Shown piece by piece: positions 48,458-60,823 of a stretch of 64,000 bases of DNA (its first letter is position 1; every line of letters begins with the position of its first letter). The notes below the pieces were generated by a model that ran no database searches, was not told the DNA's origin, and saw only the letters and a program-made list of their open reading frames with translations. Origin of the DNA: Castanea sativa (Eukaryota > Streptophyta > Magnoliopsida > Fagales > Fagaceae); NCBI RefSeq assembly GCF_040712315.1, contig NC_134013.1:35995001-36059000 (forward strand). The letters are read 5' to 3'. Made by a program: the position numbers and the translations under genes.

Positions 48458-49070
48458 CAATTAGCATACTATCCCATCAATATCATCATCGCTCATTTCT
48501 CTTTGTCATTCCAAACCTTATCATAGGGTACATAACAGCATCTACGTTTGTGCTATGTTGAAGCCCAAGAATGTGTCCAATTCCGTGTGGCCACTGATAC
48601 GATGTCAACTTGATCACCGTTTGGGTTATCGTTCCAAGTCTCATCAGTATCAAAGTGCAATTTTCTTTTCCTTTCCATTGAAGAATGCATAATTTGGACT
48701 TATGCTGCCATCGGCTACTCCACAGTTGGAGTCATCATTTTATTGAGGGTGCTAGAGTTGAGCCTCCCTGTAAAAATGAGATGAAAATTCTTCTAGAAAG
48801 ATTTTATTGCACGTTCCAAATGTTCATCGAACTCATCCTTGTCTTTTACAATTGCATGATCATATTTGCTTAAACCAATGTTGTGGTTTAACTAAGTAGC
48901 CGAATTCTATGAGGTAACGTTTGATCTCATGTAGCCCTTCCACTGTTTGGCCCTTGTGACTTGTGAGATCCCTCAAGATGTTGGATGGACTTAAAAGAGT
49001 GACCTCCAATTGGCTGTATTACAAGAAGGAGAAGTACAATTGATAAAAGAAGAGAGAGATTCGTGGCCAT
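48458..49070 (-). pseudogene. Plant matrix metalloproteinase (matrixin, M10A) pseudogene
   Basis: On the minus strand an ATG at 49070 opens a hydrophobic signal-peptide-like start (MATNLSLLLSIVLLLLVIQP). In changing frames come blocks of the propeptide peptidoglycan-binding-like domain: VEGLHEIKRYLIEFGYL, then DEFDEHLERAIKSF, a TAG, and NFHLIFTGRLNSSTLNKMMT. A cysteine-switch remnant, CGVAD, is near 48713. The sequence then jumps to the late catalytic domain: KLHFDTDETWNDNP and HGIGHILGLQHS (about 48585-48550), where the zinc-binding HExxHxxGxxH has Gly for the catalytic Glu, then AVMYP containing the Met-turn. Most of the catalytic domain between switch and zinc site is missing. The family acts outside the cell on matrix proteins; this copy cannot. 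There are no introns, as usual for plant MMP genes. Confidence 0.9.
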
Positions 49071-49326
49071 GGCTAGCTATAGTTGTGTCCAAGAAACACC
49101 CGCATATAATCTTCCTCTACGTGAATTATTAGAAACAAACTGCTATATATTTATATGTGTGTAATCTTAGTTCTATGATATTTAAGGTTGAAAATCTTTG
49201 TAGGAATTTCCGAAATAATGCAAGGGCATATCAAACATTTGAAAAAAAAAAAATCCTGCATTTACATCTCACGAATTGCTTTTTTCTTTTGGTTATAATT
49301 TGTTCACAATCATTTTTGGATCTTAT

Positions 49327-49830
49327 ACTACAAGAAATTTGGTTTTTAGTGATGGCATATAGTCATCGCTAATGCTTTAAATATCGGCGTTGATTATATT
49401 GGCGACGAAAAATGTCGTCACTAACTTTTGTAGAACAAAAATCATTAAAAAAAAAAAATTTAGTGACGATATTAATGTCGTCGCAAATACAATACTATTA
49501 ATGATGACAAAGTCATCGCTAATAGTGACAATTGTCGTCATAAAAAACTCAAGAACCCAATGTGAAATGTTGTCACTACTAGCTCATTATTAGCAATGAA
49601 TTTTTTTGTCGTCGGTAGTAGATTATTATTAACGACAACATCTTCGTTGTCACTAATATGTCTTTACTAGCGACGACGCTTGCTGTCGTTACAAATAATG
49701 ATATATTAGTGACAACAAAAATGTTATCACTAAAAAATTGCATATTAGCGATGATATTGTTTGTCGTCATTGATGATATGATAAAATATTAGTGACAACA
49801 TTGTCGTCGCTAATAACATTTTACATTCTA
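49327..49830 (-). mobile_element. CACTA transposon terminus with subterminal repeats
   Basis: At 49327 the sequence ACTACAAGAAATTTGG matches the CACTACAAGAAAA-type end of En/Spm elements with its first C lost. It is followed by about a dozen copies of words such as TCGTCGCTAA, GTGACGAC and TAGCGACGA in both orientations. Such subterminal repeats are where the CACTA TNPA-like protein binds. Short open frames here are shadows of the repeat. Confidence 0.85.
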
Positions 49831-49835
49831 AATTT

Positions 49836-50150
49836 TACATGGGTACCTGATTGGAAATAATAAACTACAATCCTATACACATCACAAATTTTCAATCACA
49901 AATACTTATATAAGCATAACAACTGCTCAATCAATAATTACTAACAAGGAAAAATAATACCCAAGTTCAATATCATATACATAATATAAGTTCCAATCTA
50001 TTCACTCAAAAACTAATCAAATGATAATGAATTCCTCATGAAGATATGCAACCAAGATGAAACTTGTTGCAATTAAATATATCTCCCCTCAACATCATCT
50101 ATAACCCCCGGCATGTGACATTTTGACCTGAAATAAAGAGCATAAACTAA
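49836..50150. repeat. CACTA-associated 300-bp repeat, copy A
   Basis: Begins GGGTACCTGATTGG and includes CAAGTTCAATATCATATACA and ATCTCCCCTCAACATCATC. Clearly homologous to 52228-52610 and 63065-63410. Directly adjoins the subterminal repeats. Confidence 0.85.
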
Positions 50151-50154
50151 TTAA

Positions 50155-52225
50155 ATATATACAATACATGAAATTCTAATGTAATATAATGAAAAAGAAG
50201 TAGATACCAAATAAAAACTTGCTTCATAGGCTCATAGGGTTTAAGAACCAAACAATTGTGCAATTATCACTTTTGTTTTAATTCATTTTATGTACCCAAT
50301 GAGTATTGAATCCATGATTTCACCCCCCTCCCACCCATTCATGTGGAGAGAGGAAGTGCAATTTGTGATAAAACCCATTGGCAGTAAGCATTGGAAAAAG
50401 CTACCATGGCACCTCTTGGTAGATGTCATGTGCTCTTCTAAATATAAGGAGATATGGCACATTGTGCCCCACCCATTCAATAGAGTAAGGCCCATTGTGC
50501 AAAAAGGGAAGAAGCCCATCCTTGACTTAAATGGATGAATTAGGAAGTTTCACAACTTGAGTGGTATAAGCTGCTGGATCTTCTACAAGGATCACATGCT
50601 AGTCATTTTTGAATTAGATTTTGCCAGATGGATCATCATGGTGTAGAAGACAAGGTGTTATTTGTATGTTATAAACAAGAGTCTTAAATTGGGCCAAAAA
50701 GGAGAAACTCATGATAAGGACAATCAAGTCTTTGCCATAATTACCTGACATTATATAGAAATACACAAAAAGTCTTAAATTGGTTTAAAAGAATGAAGCT
50801 CATGATAAGGACAATAAGGTTGTTTTCACAACCTAATAATATATAGTAATGCGCAACCACAAACGCATTTGAACAAGAGCTAAGATTGGAATATAAATTC
50901 AAGTTTGTAGCAGCATACCTTTGTGCCCATAGACGAAGATAAGAAGCTGTATTTGAGACTGATCCAAGCACAAATTCTATGGTGTACAAAAACTTCACTG
51001 AACTCAAGCTTCTCGTGATCATGGGAATCATGATTTGCCCCCAATTGAAAGTTGTCCTCTAAGCTCTCAAGCGGTGTGTAGGAGTGGCCTTAATGCCTTT
51101 GAAGCAACTCAAAAATCAAAACCATAGGAAATATAGACAAAAATAATACTATGATCATATTGGGCAGGAGAAACGGTAATAGGAATTTAAGAAAACTAAA
51201 AGTATCCATCTTGGTGTTGCTTTTTCAAAATAAAAGGCTTTGGAATTAGCATCCTGGATATAACAAGGGCCAGTAATAGTAGCGCAAGCTGGTAATGGAA
51301 AATATCAAAATATTATAAGGAACAGCCACATGTGGTTTTCAAAGAAGATGAATTTAAAAGGAAAATAAAATTAGAGGCAACCTGCAATGTCTTCTAACCA
51401 ACAAAAAGCTAGTTTTCGCCCAAATCATCAGTAGGGCTTAGGAACATGTATATCATTATATGTTATAGGTTAGCTTAAGAACCAGTGGACCACTTGACAA
51501 AGATAAGAAGGGACAGATAGCCAAACAAACTGTTTAAAAAAATCATTTGGGGAATAAATAGGAACCTGTAATAATGCAACTATGTAAGTTAAAACTAACA
51601 GCTAGCTGAAAGAATTGAAAATAATATGTTATGTACAATGAAGTTATAATTCAACAATCAGATTTGCATATGTTAGTTAAGAATTGAAAATAATATGTGA
51701 TGTATACACATTAACTGCATATGAATCTTACTTGATATAGAAAAGGCATAGAGTAATGCAACTATGAAGGTAGAGGAAATAAAATGTTGGAATGGTACAA
51801 TTAATATTGTTTTGCATTTTAATATATAAATATTGAAGTATCACAATATAATTATAAAGATTACTTGACTGTAATATTTTTTCTCCCTAATTATTAGAAA
51901 TAAGGTTGCAAGTAGCAAGCATAATCCATGCCCCTAATCACATGACAGCAAAAAGAAAGGGGAATGTAACGATAGTCTATACAATAGGATTTGTTCTTGA
52001 TATTTAGCCACCTTACATTTGCATCAAATAACATATTTTATCATTATATGGAAGTCTAGAACTCCTACGTTAATTTTTCCATTTATGTGTATATTAGATT
52101 TATTAAGTTTACAAATGTGTCCTTCATAAATAGTTACCATGTGAATAAGTGTAAATAAAAAACCAAAATAGAAAGAGAGCTAGAGAGACTTACCTAGCTT
52201 TGGGTAGAGGCTATGGTTTTGGGTA
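50155..52225. other. Gene-free CACTA-internal or insertion sequence, unclassified
   Basis: No recognised protein. An internal near-repeat (TCATGATAAGGACAAT..AAG at about 50710 and 50792) is present. The rest is AT-rich. Confidence 0.4.
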
Positions 52226-52227
52226 GT

Positions 52228-52610
52228 ATTTTGGGTACCTAATGAGAAATAGTAAACCACAATTCCACGCATCACAAATTTTCAATCACAATTGCTCATA
52301 TAAATATAACAACTACTCAATCAATAACTATTAACAAGGAAAAACAATACCCAAGTTCAATATCATATACATAATTTAAATTCAAATCTACTCTATCAAA
52401 TAATAATCAAATAATAACAAATTCTTCAAGAAGATATACAACCAAGTTTGCAATGAAATGTATCTCCCCTCAACATCATCAATAGCCTAAGGCATGTGAC
52501 ATTTTAACCTAAAATAAAAAGAATAAATAAATGTAAAGGTCAACTAAAGTAGATGACAAAAATGTGTACAAAATGGTTTTAACATCCAAGTAAAACTTTA
52601 ACATTTATAT
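52228..52610. repeat. CACTA-associated 300-bp repeat, copy B
   Basis: Begins GGGTACCTAATGAG and shares the full core with copies A and C. It extends to CATCCAAGTAA together with copy C only. Confidence 0.85.
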
Positions 52611-52620
52611 TTAACAAAAC

Positions 52621-53600
52621 TTAACCTGCATCAAAACTCAACTTAATCTTCATTCCCAATATCTCCAATAGATTCATCATTGCTAGATAAATTTTTTTCT
52701 TGATTTGAGCTTGAAATATTACCATCACTATATATTTCTTCTTCAAGGTTGGAGTCTGTATCCCATTCCTCATTAGACAAGTCATCATTGATGAACATAC
52801 TTCCATCAAGTTGCACGTATACATTATCAATAGCTATTAAGGCCCCTAAACCTATTGTCGTCACATCATCTCTATGTAACAAAATTGAGTCTTCATCATT
52901 TTCTTGTTGAACTATTGCATTAACCCTAATACATTCACTTTGTATATCTCATCACCTTGATCTTCTTCATTTTCTTCATGCACTTCCTTTGTGCCCATGG
53001 GAATATCATACATGTTTCTATGCGTCATATGTTACACCACTCATTAACTAGTGCCTAATTTAGTATCATTCAAGTAAAAAACTTGTGAAGCTTGACATGC
53101 TAAGATAAATGGGTCAAAATGATACCATGTACGAGATGTATGTACACTTGTAAAATGTTCATCCCTTTGCATTCATATTTCATTTCTAGTGTCCCACCAA
53201 TCACAGTCAAATAAATATACATGATTGTTGCCCGAGTAGTTTAGCTCCAAAACATTCCTCAACTCACCATCATAGTCAGTTTTTGTTATGCCATCTTCTC
53301 CCGAAACAAAGACACCATTATTTTGGGTATGATGAGTATGTTCACGGTTTATTGTGTGGAACTTAACCCATTCACTATGCAACCTTTGTAAACTGCAACT
53401 AGAGAATTAGATCTGTGTGCAAGATTATATAATTCTTGGGACACATTTGCCGCATTACTCCGATATATACAATTTTGGAACCAACTTTCGAATTCAACTT
53501 TGTACTTATGATCAATGTCAATGATGCATTCGTTGGAAAAACATAGTTTATATCGCATACAAAACATACGTTACGGAAAATTAACGGATCTATTTCATTC
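52621..53600 (-). pseudogene. CACTA transposase C-terminal region (DUF4216) remnant
   Basis: On the minus strand, blocks typical of the region after TNP2 in En/Spm transposases appear in order: FESWFQNCIYRS, VSQELYNLAHRSNS, NNGVFVSGEDG, DYDGELRNVLELNY, VYLFDCDWWDTRNE, then HFDPFILACQASQVFYLND and HRNMYDIPMG. DUF4216 is recognisable by LFDCDWWDT. Stops and frame shifts are frequent. A low-complexity acidic C-terminus (52882-52621) ends the reading. It was one gene with the TNP2 pieces further right before later insertions. Confidence 0.85.
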
Positions 53601-53620
53601 GCAATTGATAACATGTACTA

Positions 53621-54927
53621 TGTAAGTTTCAGAATTTAAGAACAAGAAAGCGTACCTTGGTGCGGTGAAATTCAAAAACAAAGATTAGAAGTACTTAGGA
53701 ACACTTTTAATTTTCACTCCAATTTTACTTCCGCCCAAGAAGTGTGGTTTCTCAATCAATTTACACGTATGTGTTCAAGGGAGAATAAGAGAATGGCTTA
53801 CACTCACATACACACCATTTCATGAATTACCATTCATTCATCATAAAATTTTGTATGTTTCTCTTCTTATATATAACTGATTATCTAATTGAGCTAGCAT
53901 TTTGGGCCATTCTAATTAAACTTTAGTATGTGGCTTGGAGTGGGACTAAAAGGGAACAAATAAGACTTTAGCTCCAATGGGCCTTGGGCTTTTCTATCAA
54001 CTCTTGACAAGTCCAAAGTTACCATTAATTATATTTAATACCACTATATAAATATAATTGCACTCTAAGCCTTATTAAAAAATTATATTTCAAAACTTTA
54101 TTATACATGCAACCCCTTCATTAAAATATTCGTAATAATACAAAGCTATGAATGTTGATTGCCACTTTGAAGATTACTACATCTTAATTCTTGAGTACCC
54201 GGTTTAATCCTTTAAGTTATTCGTCATATATTTATGAAATTCAATTTCATAAATATATACTTTAGTAACTTCTTACAAAAGTTTACTAAAGTGGTTAGAC
54301 CTAATACTCTGAATAACCAAACTCATTAAACTTATCTTAAGGAAATATTTTATATCTCCGTTAAGAGATTATGAATTCCATCTTGAGAATATATGTTCCA
54401 TCAATACTAAATGTGACTGCACAACATACTGAGGTTTTGATCGTGACTTTAGATCCCACTCCCAATATATCAAAGCAACTTATACTTCATAATCATGTTC
54501 ATTATTCTCTCAAGGTTGAGAGTTCATGTAAATAGAAGTCGTGATATTTATTATTCAATTTACAGTCGTTGGTAGAATAATAAATCTCGCAGCAGTTCAG
54601 TTCAATATGTCTTAACTTTTAAAACATATCAACATATCAACTAGAAGTCTCTACTTCCATGATCAAGACAAATCATCTTAATTGATATGTTATAGTTTTT
54701 GCAGATGAAATGCCCAATTTCATCACCGACTACAAACTAAAATTCTGAGTTTACAAAGAACTTGTGATTTATATCTTCTATATCTGAATCACATAAATCA
54801 CATACTATGCATCTCATGGACTAGGATAATGTCCCATTAGTTCATTTATAAACAGTCTTATATAATTAAACAATTTAATTGTTTATGACATGCCAATAAA
54901 TTGAATTTTAGAGCATAAACCCCAACA
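53621..54927 (-). mobile_element. Copia-like LTR (probably solo) inside the CACTA element
   Basis: Read on the minus strand the segment starts TGTTGGGGTTTATGCTC, a familiar copia LTR start, and ends near TTCTGAAACTTACA. It interrupts CACTA coding sequence between DUF4218 and DUF4216. No gag-pol follows. The flanks ACATG (left, 53611-53615) and ACATT (right, 54928-54932) could be a decayed duplication only if the LTR ended a few bases further left, so the left limit is uncertain. Confidence 0.65.
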
Positions 54928-54939
54928 ACATTCTCCATT

Positions 54940-55140
54940 CTCCCTAGATCTTCAGGATAATGCTCACTACATTAGAATTACATATAAGCACTTCATTTTA
55001 TTGTCAAGTAACATGCAAATTTAAAAAATAAAAATAAATCAATAGATCTTCATATAATGCTCACTACATAATAAAAGCATATAAACACTTCATTTTATTG
55101 TCAAGTAACATATAAATTGTAAAAAAAAAAAAAAAAAAAA
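54940..55140. repeat. Tandem duplication of about 80 bp, period about 90
   Basis: The phrase TAGATCTTCA..ATAATGCTCACTACAT..AAGCA..CACTTCATTTTATTGTCAAGTAACAT is present twice (about 54949 and 55039), followed by an A run at 55121-55140. Confidence 0.85.
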
Positions 55141-55149
55141 TCAATGAAG

Positions 55150-55700
55150 CACTTACGTTTTGTATGAATCAATTTCTAAGCAATTGTTAAGCACATACCA
55201 TCGAGCCTGTGTGAGACTTGTATCATTAAATCTTATATATTTTGCTGCTCCTAAAGGACGTACTAGTTGTGAAAAAACAAACAAGCCTACATCCCTTTCC
55301 CCCTGGCACTTGTCACTATTCCACTCTTCACAACTCCATATTCTCTCAATCTCATGAAAATGCATGGAGCAAAATATCAAACATTCACAGACAAATATTT
55401 CTTTGTGATTGACCCTTCTAGACGTGCTCTATTTCACACAAACCGCTTTAATTTACCAAGAACCCTTTCAATTGGATACATCTAGCGAAATTGTACAGGT
55501 CTTGCAAGCTCTACCTCTCGAGGTAAATAAAGAGCTAGATGTACCATTATATCGAAAAAAGCAAGTGGAAATATTATTTTCATTTTGCATAAAATCACAG
55601 CAATATCATTCTTCATTTGATTTAAGACATCTAACTTCAATGTTCATGAACACAAGTTCTTAAAAAATAAACACAATTCAATCAATTTTGTCCGTCTATT
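55150..55700 (-). pseudogene. CACTA transposase DUF4218 remnant
   Basis: On the minus strand: NDIAVILCKMKIIFPLAFFD, MVHLALYLPREVELARPVQF, MYPIERVLGKLKRFV and NRARLEGSI, then after a frame change FCSMHFHEIERIW and FNDTSLTQARWYVLNNC. This is DUF4218 of En/Spm transposases followed by its usual linker to DUF4216. It has several stops. Confidence 0.88.
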
Positions 55701-55939
55701 ATCATTGAATTATCTATGAATTGCAACAGGAAGTGCGTTGTAAGAGTACATGACAATCATGGCTATTCATTCCTGAAATCGTACCTTCATTAGTGTTCAT
55801 GGAATTTTTGTAGATGTACTAGTTTTCTATATGTGCAAATCATTACGTATGCCTATATTTTCTAAATCAATTTGTGCTTTGGGAGTGTCTTTAGTTTTTC
55901 CACTATCATACAATAGTGTACCTAAGACACTATCATATA

Positions 55940-56822
55940 TATTCTTCTTAACATGCATGACATCTAAGTTGTGTCTTAGTTTCAATGTTGACCAGTAAGG
56001 TAACTAAAAAAAAAAAATTTTTCTTTGTCCAATTCAACTTGATCTCCGTGTGCTTTCTTTTTCTTCTAGCTTCATCATTTCCAAATTGCACTTCTAGAAC
56101 ATTCATTAGTTGTTGTAACAGTTGAATTCTTGATAGTTCATTAGGGGCTATTCTATGCTTTTCAGTTTCATCAAACATTTTTTTTTTTTTGCACCAGTTT
56201 TGCTCCTGAGGTAAGAATCAATGATGACCAATGTAATACAATCTGTGGCTAAACTTTAAATAACTCAACATTGTATTCTCGTTACATATGGGACATACCA
56301 ACTTTCCCTTGGTAGACTACCTAGATAAGTTCGAATATACAGGAAAATCATTTATAGTCCATAATAATGCTACATGTAACTTAAATGAACGGTGGGTTGA
56401 TGCGTCATACGTCTTGATGCATTTATTCCATAATTCTTTTAAATCATCTACCAATGCAGAACATCAATTTTGTTTCCAGGTGCATTACGTCCAGGAATAA
56501 GTAAGGAGAAAATCATAGACAGATCTTTCATACACCTCCATAGAGGTAAATTATTCCGCATAACTACTATTTGCCACATGCTATATGATGTATTCATGTT
56601 ATCAAATGGATTGAAGTCATCCCTTGCTAAACCAAGTCACACACTATGGGAATCTGCAGCAAACCAAACATGCTTTTTTAATAAACTTTTTCCACACTAT
56701 TGAATCGGCAGGATGTCGAAGGTAATTTCCATCTTCAAGTCGCTCATCTTTGTGCCACCTCATATCTTTAGCTATATCTTTCGACATAAACAATCACTAC
56801 AACTTTGGTTTAATTGGGAAAT
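55940..56822 (-). pseudogene. CACTA TNP2 transposase core (PF02992-like) remnant, 3' part
   Basis: On the minus strand: FMSKDIAKDMRWHKDERLED and NYLRHPADSIVWKKF (56790-56690), KELWNKCIKTYDA, then FKLHVALLWTINDFPVYSNLS, STKGKLVCPICNENT (56320-56270) and a Y-x-G-H-H-x-F-L-P end. These are the hallmark blocks of the TNP2 domain. Multiple stops and a disturbed middle show it is dead. The 5' continuation lies beyond the solo LTR. Confidence 0.9.
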
Positions 56823-56827
56823 ACCTT

Positions 56828-58728
56828 TGTGAGGGCCTTTTTGGCAAATGTTGGGCTGGGGCGCCTCCTGCTGCACCAGGCCCAAAGCTTTCTAGATCAG
56901 GAAGTTAGGACCGGTCCAATAGCAACCCTCCTTGGTCCGGTTTGTGCACAAACGAATGCCGTTGTTTGCCCAGTCTTTATCACATGCCCATGGCAGGCAG
57001 AGCTGTTATAATAGCTATGACAGGCAGATACAATAAAGACAATAATAGAAATTCTTTTACGATTCAGACAAAAGTGAATAATGGGCTTGGATAATGAATG
57101 TCGTTTTATGAAACAGCAACAAAGGATAAGTATTAAATGAATATCAATTAGCTTATTAAAAGAGAAAATGTTAGTTTGCCATATCAAGTTATGTTGCTAA
57201 GTTTAAGTCAAGAAGGGGAACCATCTCTTCAACGCGACTAATCTCTCTATGGGAAAAATTAACTACTTTGAAGGGGCAGGCCTGAATGACTTATTGTTAG
57301 AGAGGTCCTTTGCCGTTAGCAGAGAACATGGATCGAAGAGGAAGAGGGAGATCAACCTATTCGGTGCATGCCTGCCATTCTGTTCTCTCTGTTTTTTACT
57401 TTCCTTTCTATTCTTTCCAATTCTTTCCTTCCTTTTCTATTCGTTTTATTTTTCAATATTTTTCTTAGTTATAGTGATCCTCTCCCTAGAGGTTGCTTTG
57501 CCCTCGTCGTGCACAGCAATGACTCTTTATATAATGTCAGTCATGGCTGGCTTTTACCATTCTAACCCTTAATCGTTTTTGTCTAGTGCAGGTGTCCTTG
57601 CCGACCATTACTGATTGGTCAGTTACCCAACCAGCGCTACTTACCTGCGCTGACTACGCCATTCCACCTCACCAAACAAAGAAGACTCTTTTGTCTGTTT
57701 GCTAGCTGTGGCATCCTTACCTGCCATGATGTAAGCACTTTCTTCCTCTTTGTCCCTCATGGCATGCACCTAGTAGTTCCAACTCAACTTTGCCTCTTTT
57801 GGGTGGTATGTCATCCCAGCAGGACACTGTATCCAAAAGAGTCTGAGCAGGAAACACGAAAATAGGTTTTCCCCCCTCCTCACTGCCAGACTATGCCCTC
57901 TTACCTCTGACCCATGACCCACCACTTCCTGTATTAGCTGGGTACAGACTGGTGGTGTTTGGGTCTTGCGCGTGCCTTACTTCCATGCTCGTCCAAAATC
58001 TGCCTGCTGCTTGCCGTGGTCTGAAAATCTGCCCTTCCTTCCATTTGTTTTTGACTTCTTACGGTGTGGGCATGCTTTATTAATCTCTAATTCTTTATGG
58101 CTTGCTAGGCTTTGCCTGATTGTGGGCTTCCTTTCCTTCGCGCCTTCCTCCGTGTTCGATTGTTAGCCTTGCTATTATTTCTTGCCGCATTATTCTGTCA
58201 TGCTTGTTGTGATGTTTACTTAACCCAGGGCTACTAGGCTTCTTTAGGCTTGCTGTTCATCTCTTCTCTAGCGGCCCAATAAACTCATTGGGCCTTTTAT
58301 TACTTGTGGGCTCCCGCGTCCTGCTTACTTCCTTTTGGGCATCCTTGGCCCTTTCCAGTTCTGTACTTCTCATGTGCTTTTACTAACTCCTTGGGCTTCC
58401 TTGGCCCAAGTACTTCATACTTGATCTTTAGGGCTTATGGATTTTTCATTGCCCCTTACTCTCTTTACTTACATTGCTTTGGGCCTGCTGTGACAGTTGT
58501 GGCACATTCTCACTTTTCTACATCCATAATGTCCATGAGTTTGCTATTTCTTTCTTTCCGGACCTTCTCAGGCCCATTTACTTCTTCATGGTCTATTTGT
58601 TTGCTTCATGGACCCACGATCCATTTTTCCTGCCATTTGGGCTCAATGGTATTTCCATCCACCTTCTTCTGCCCACATCTTTGGGCTTTCTCCTCCTGCT
58701 GAGCTTTTTAAAAAAATGAGCATCTACA
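56828..58728. mobile_element. 1.9-kb solo LTR inserted in TNP2, TSD ACCTT
   Basis: The insert begins TGTGAGGGCC and ends CATCTACA, so it has TG..CA termini, and is flanked by ACCTT at 56823-56827 and 58729-58733. Removing it brings TNP2-like reading back together across the junction. It is richer in G/C and in GGGCTT/GGCCC words than its surroundings. I see no primer site, gag or pol, so it is most simply a solo LTR. A TATA-like CTTTATATAATG near 57520 would suit a plus orientation. Open frames such as 57249-57572 and 58304-58702 have no protein match I recognise. Confidence 0.82.
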
Positions 58729-58733
58729 ACCTT

Positions 58734-59505
58734 AAGAACATCCAAAGAATTTTTTTTTACCTACATCGTTGTCCTCTTTCCATTTTGAAGTATATGACAT
58801 TCTGGGCATTCGTCTTTATTAGCATGTTCCTTCCAGAAAATCGTACATACTTTTTTGCATACATGTATCAACACATAACTAAAACCCAAGTCTCACCTAA
58901 ACTGCTTCATAATATGATTTTAGTAATGACTCCCCATTTGGGAGCGCCTTTATCAAGTCAATCACCAAATCAAACGACTTATCACTCTAATTGCAAAGTG
59001 TCTTTATATGAAGTAGCTTTATACTAAAATAGAGTTTAGAAAACTTTTTGCAACCTGGATAAAGCTCACGTTGGGCATCTTCCCACAACTGATCAAAGGG
59101 TCTTGCTTTGTGATAATTGTTTGATGGACGCGGAGTAGTGGAGGATTCGCCTATATTTGCATCTGGAAATGTCCTCCTAAAAATTTCATCTAACATTTCC
59201 TCAACCTCATCAATGTCCTCTGCTTGTGAATTATCATCATTATGCTCAGCTTGCACATGTTTAAAAAACAGATCTTCTTTTGCATGAAATATCCATTCAA
59301 TGTAATCTAGATCAATTCTATTAAAAAACAAATGAGTCTCCACCGTGTCTATATGGTGATAAAATCGATTAGTGCATTTACAACATGGACACTTAATCCT
59401 ATCAAATCGATCCGCATGAACACATGCCACATTAACGGACTGCTTAACGCCTTCAATATATCGTTTACTAGTTCTATCAGTTTCATGCATCCAACTTTTA
59501 TCCAT
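58734..59505 (-). pseudogene. CACTA transposase-associated domain and TNP2 5' part
   Basis: The frame 59505-58987 starts MDKSWMHETDRTSKRYIEGV, the standard start of the transposase-associated domain (PF13963). It continues with CPCCKCTNRFYHH..ETHLFFN, a Cys/His zinc-binding cluster, then an acidic stretch. The 3' part (58980-58734) in other frames has GAPKWGVITKIIL, SLGETWVLVM and related words that lead into TNP2. The start codon is kept at the family's usual position. Stops appear after about 165 residues. Confidence 0.88.
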
Positions 59506-59599
59506 CTTGATGTCCCTATCATAATTTCAATAAACACATTCTTACTTGAGATGAAGTGGATCGATGAGTTAAACAAGTTCTTTAACAATTGAACTTAGT

Positions 59600-60820
59600 A
59601 AGTTGTTCTTGAGGATTTTCCAACATTCAAGTATCATCAACAAGAAAGTTTATAGACATTAATTTTTCATGTAGTAACAATTAAAACAACTAACAAGATT
59701 ACTAAAAAGCTAAATGATAATTCATAGATGTAATAGAAGTGAACTACTTACCAAGTATGACTCAACTTTCTTCACAAGGCTGCTACCTCTTGTGAACTAG
59801 CCCACTTATTAGGAATACCAGCAATAGCTTTGAGTTGAGTACAAATCTGAGCATCACCTAAGAATAGTCATTACCTAAGAATTAACAAATTTTTCCAACA
59901 TTGTGAGGCCTTAAATTTGATAAAGATAAAAAATAAAACCAATAAAAAAATATAAACAAAAATAAAAATGGGTAATAGACACAAGAAAACTTGCAATCAA
60001 AGCTCAGAGGCAACCAGACAAGAATCGATTTCACTAAATGGCTAATTTACTTCTCTCACTCTCTCTTTTTCTAAAAGAATTTTTAGAAGGAATATTAGAA
60101 TTGAGATAAGAGAAGTATTTTGGCCTATTGTTATTAAAATTAAGCTTGGAATTTGGCTAAATTCTTTAACACACACAATTGATGAAAAAGAAGATTTAAA
60201 CCCAATTATACCAACCCATAATGCAATATAATCGTCCAAAGTACAATCACAATAGAATTACATACCTGGAGATTCGCTAGCACCAAAAGCCAGATGAGCC
60301 TAAGTACCACTTTCCACCGGCAAAGCCTAAAAAATAAAAAGCATGAGCATGAGCATCAAAATTGAATGAAGAAATATATGCAAAAAAGCAAAATAGGAAA
60401 TGTGAAAAAATACACAAACCAAGTGCTGAAAAATATAGTTCTTGGCGATGAAATCAGTCTCGCAGTTGAGTTCGATAAGAAAGATATTTTGCAAATCGGT
60501 CTCGCAGTTGAGTTCGACAAAATCGGTCTTGAAATCGCCCTATTGTGAGTTATTGAGAATTAAGAAAAATGAAAACCATAGAGAATTGAGAATTGGGATG
60601 ATATAGTGAGAGAGCACAGAAAATTGAGAATTGAGAAAAGTGAAATCCACAACCCCCCAAAAAATAAAAACGATGCATTTTTTTTTTAAGTAAGGGAGAA
60701 CCCAAGTGTGGTTATGAGTCTCCTTAGTGCGTTTTTTTTAGCTTTTCTTTTCTATTCACTTTATGCGTGTGTGTGTGTTTGTGTGTTTATATATATATAT
60801 AAATATTTAGAATCTTTTAC
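59600..60820 (-). other. 5' flank of the CACTA gene; no terminus found
   Basis: AT-rich sequence upstream of the transposase start on the minus strand. A small internal repeat (CGGTCTCGCAGTTGAGTTCG at about 60450 and 60500) is present. I do not find a CACTA-type right end, so the element is incomplete or its end has been replaced. Confidence 0.4.
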
Positions 60821-60823
60821 TTA

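Noticed and set aside
50283..50538. Overlapping 78- and 82-codon frames on opposite strands
   Set aside because: No recognisable motif in either; they are probably chance frames in CACTA-internal sequence.
57249..58719. Several 80-140 codon frames on the plus strand (Phe/Leu/Ser-rich)
   Set aside because: All lie in the solo LTR, overlap one another in different frames and show no conserved domain.
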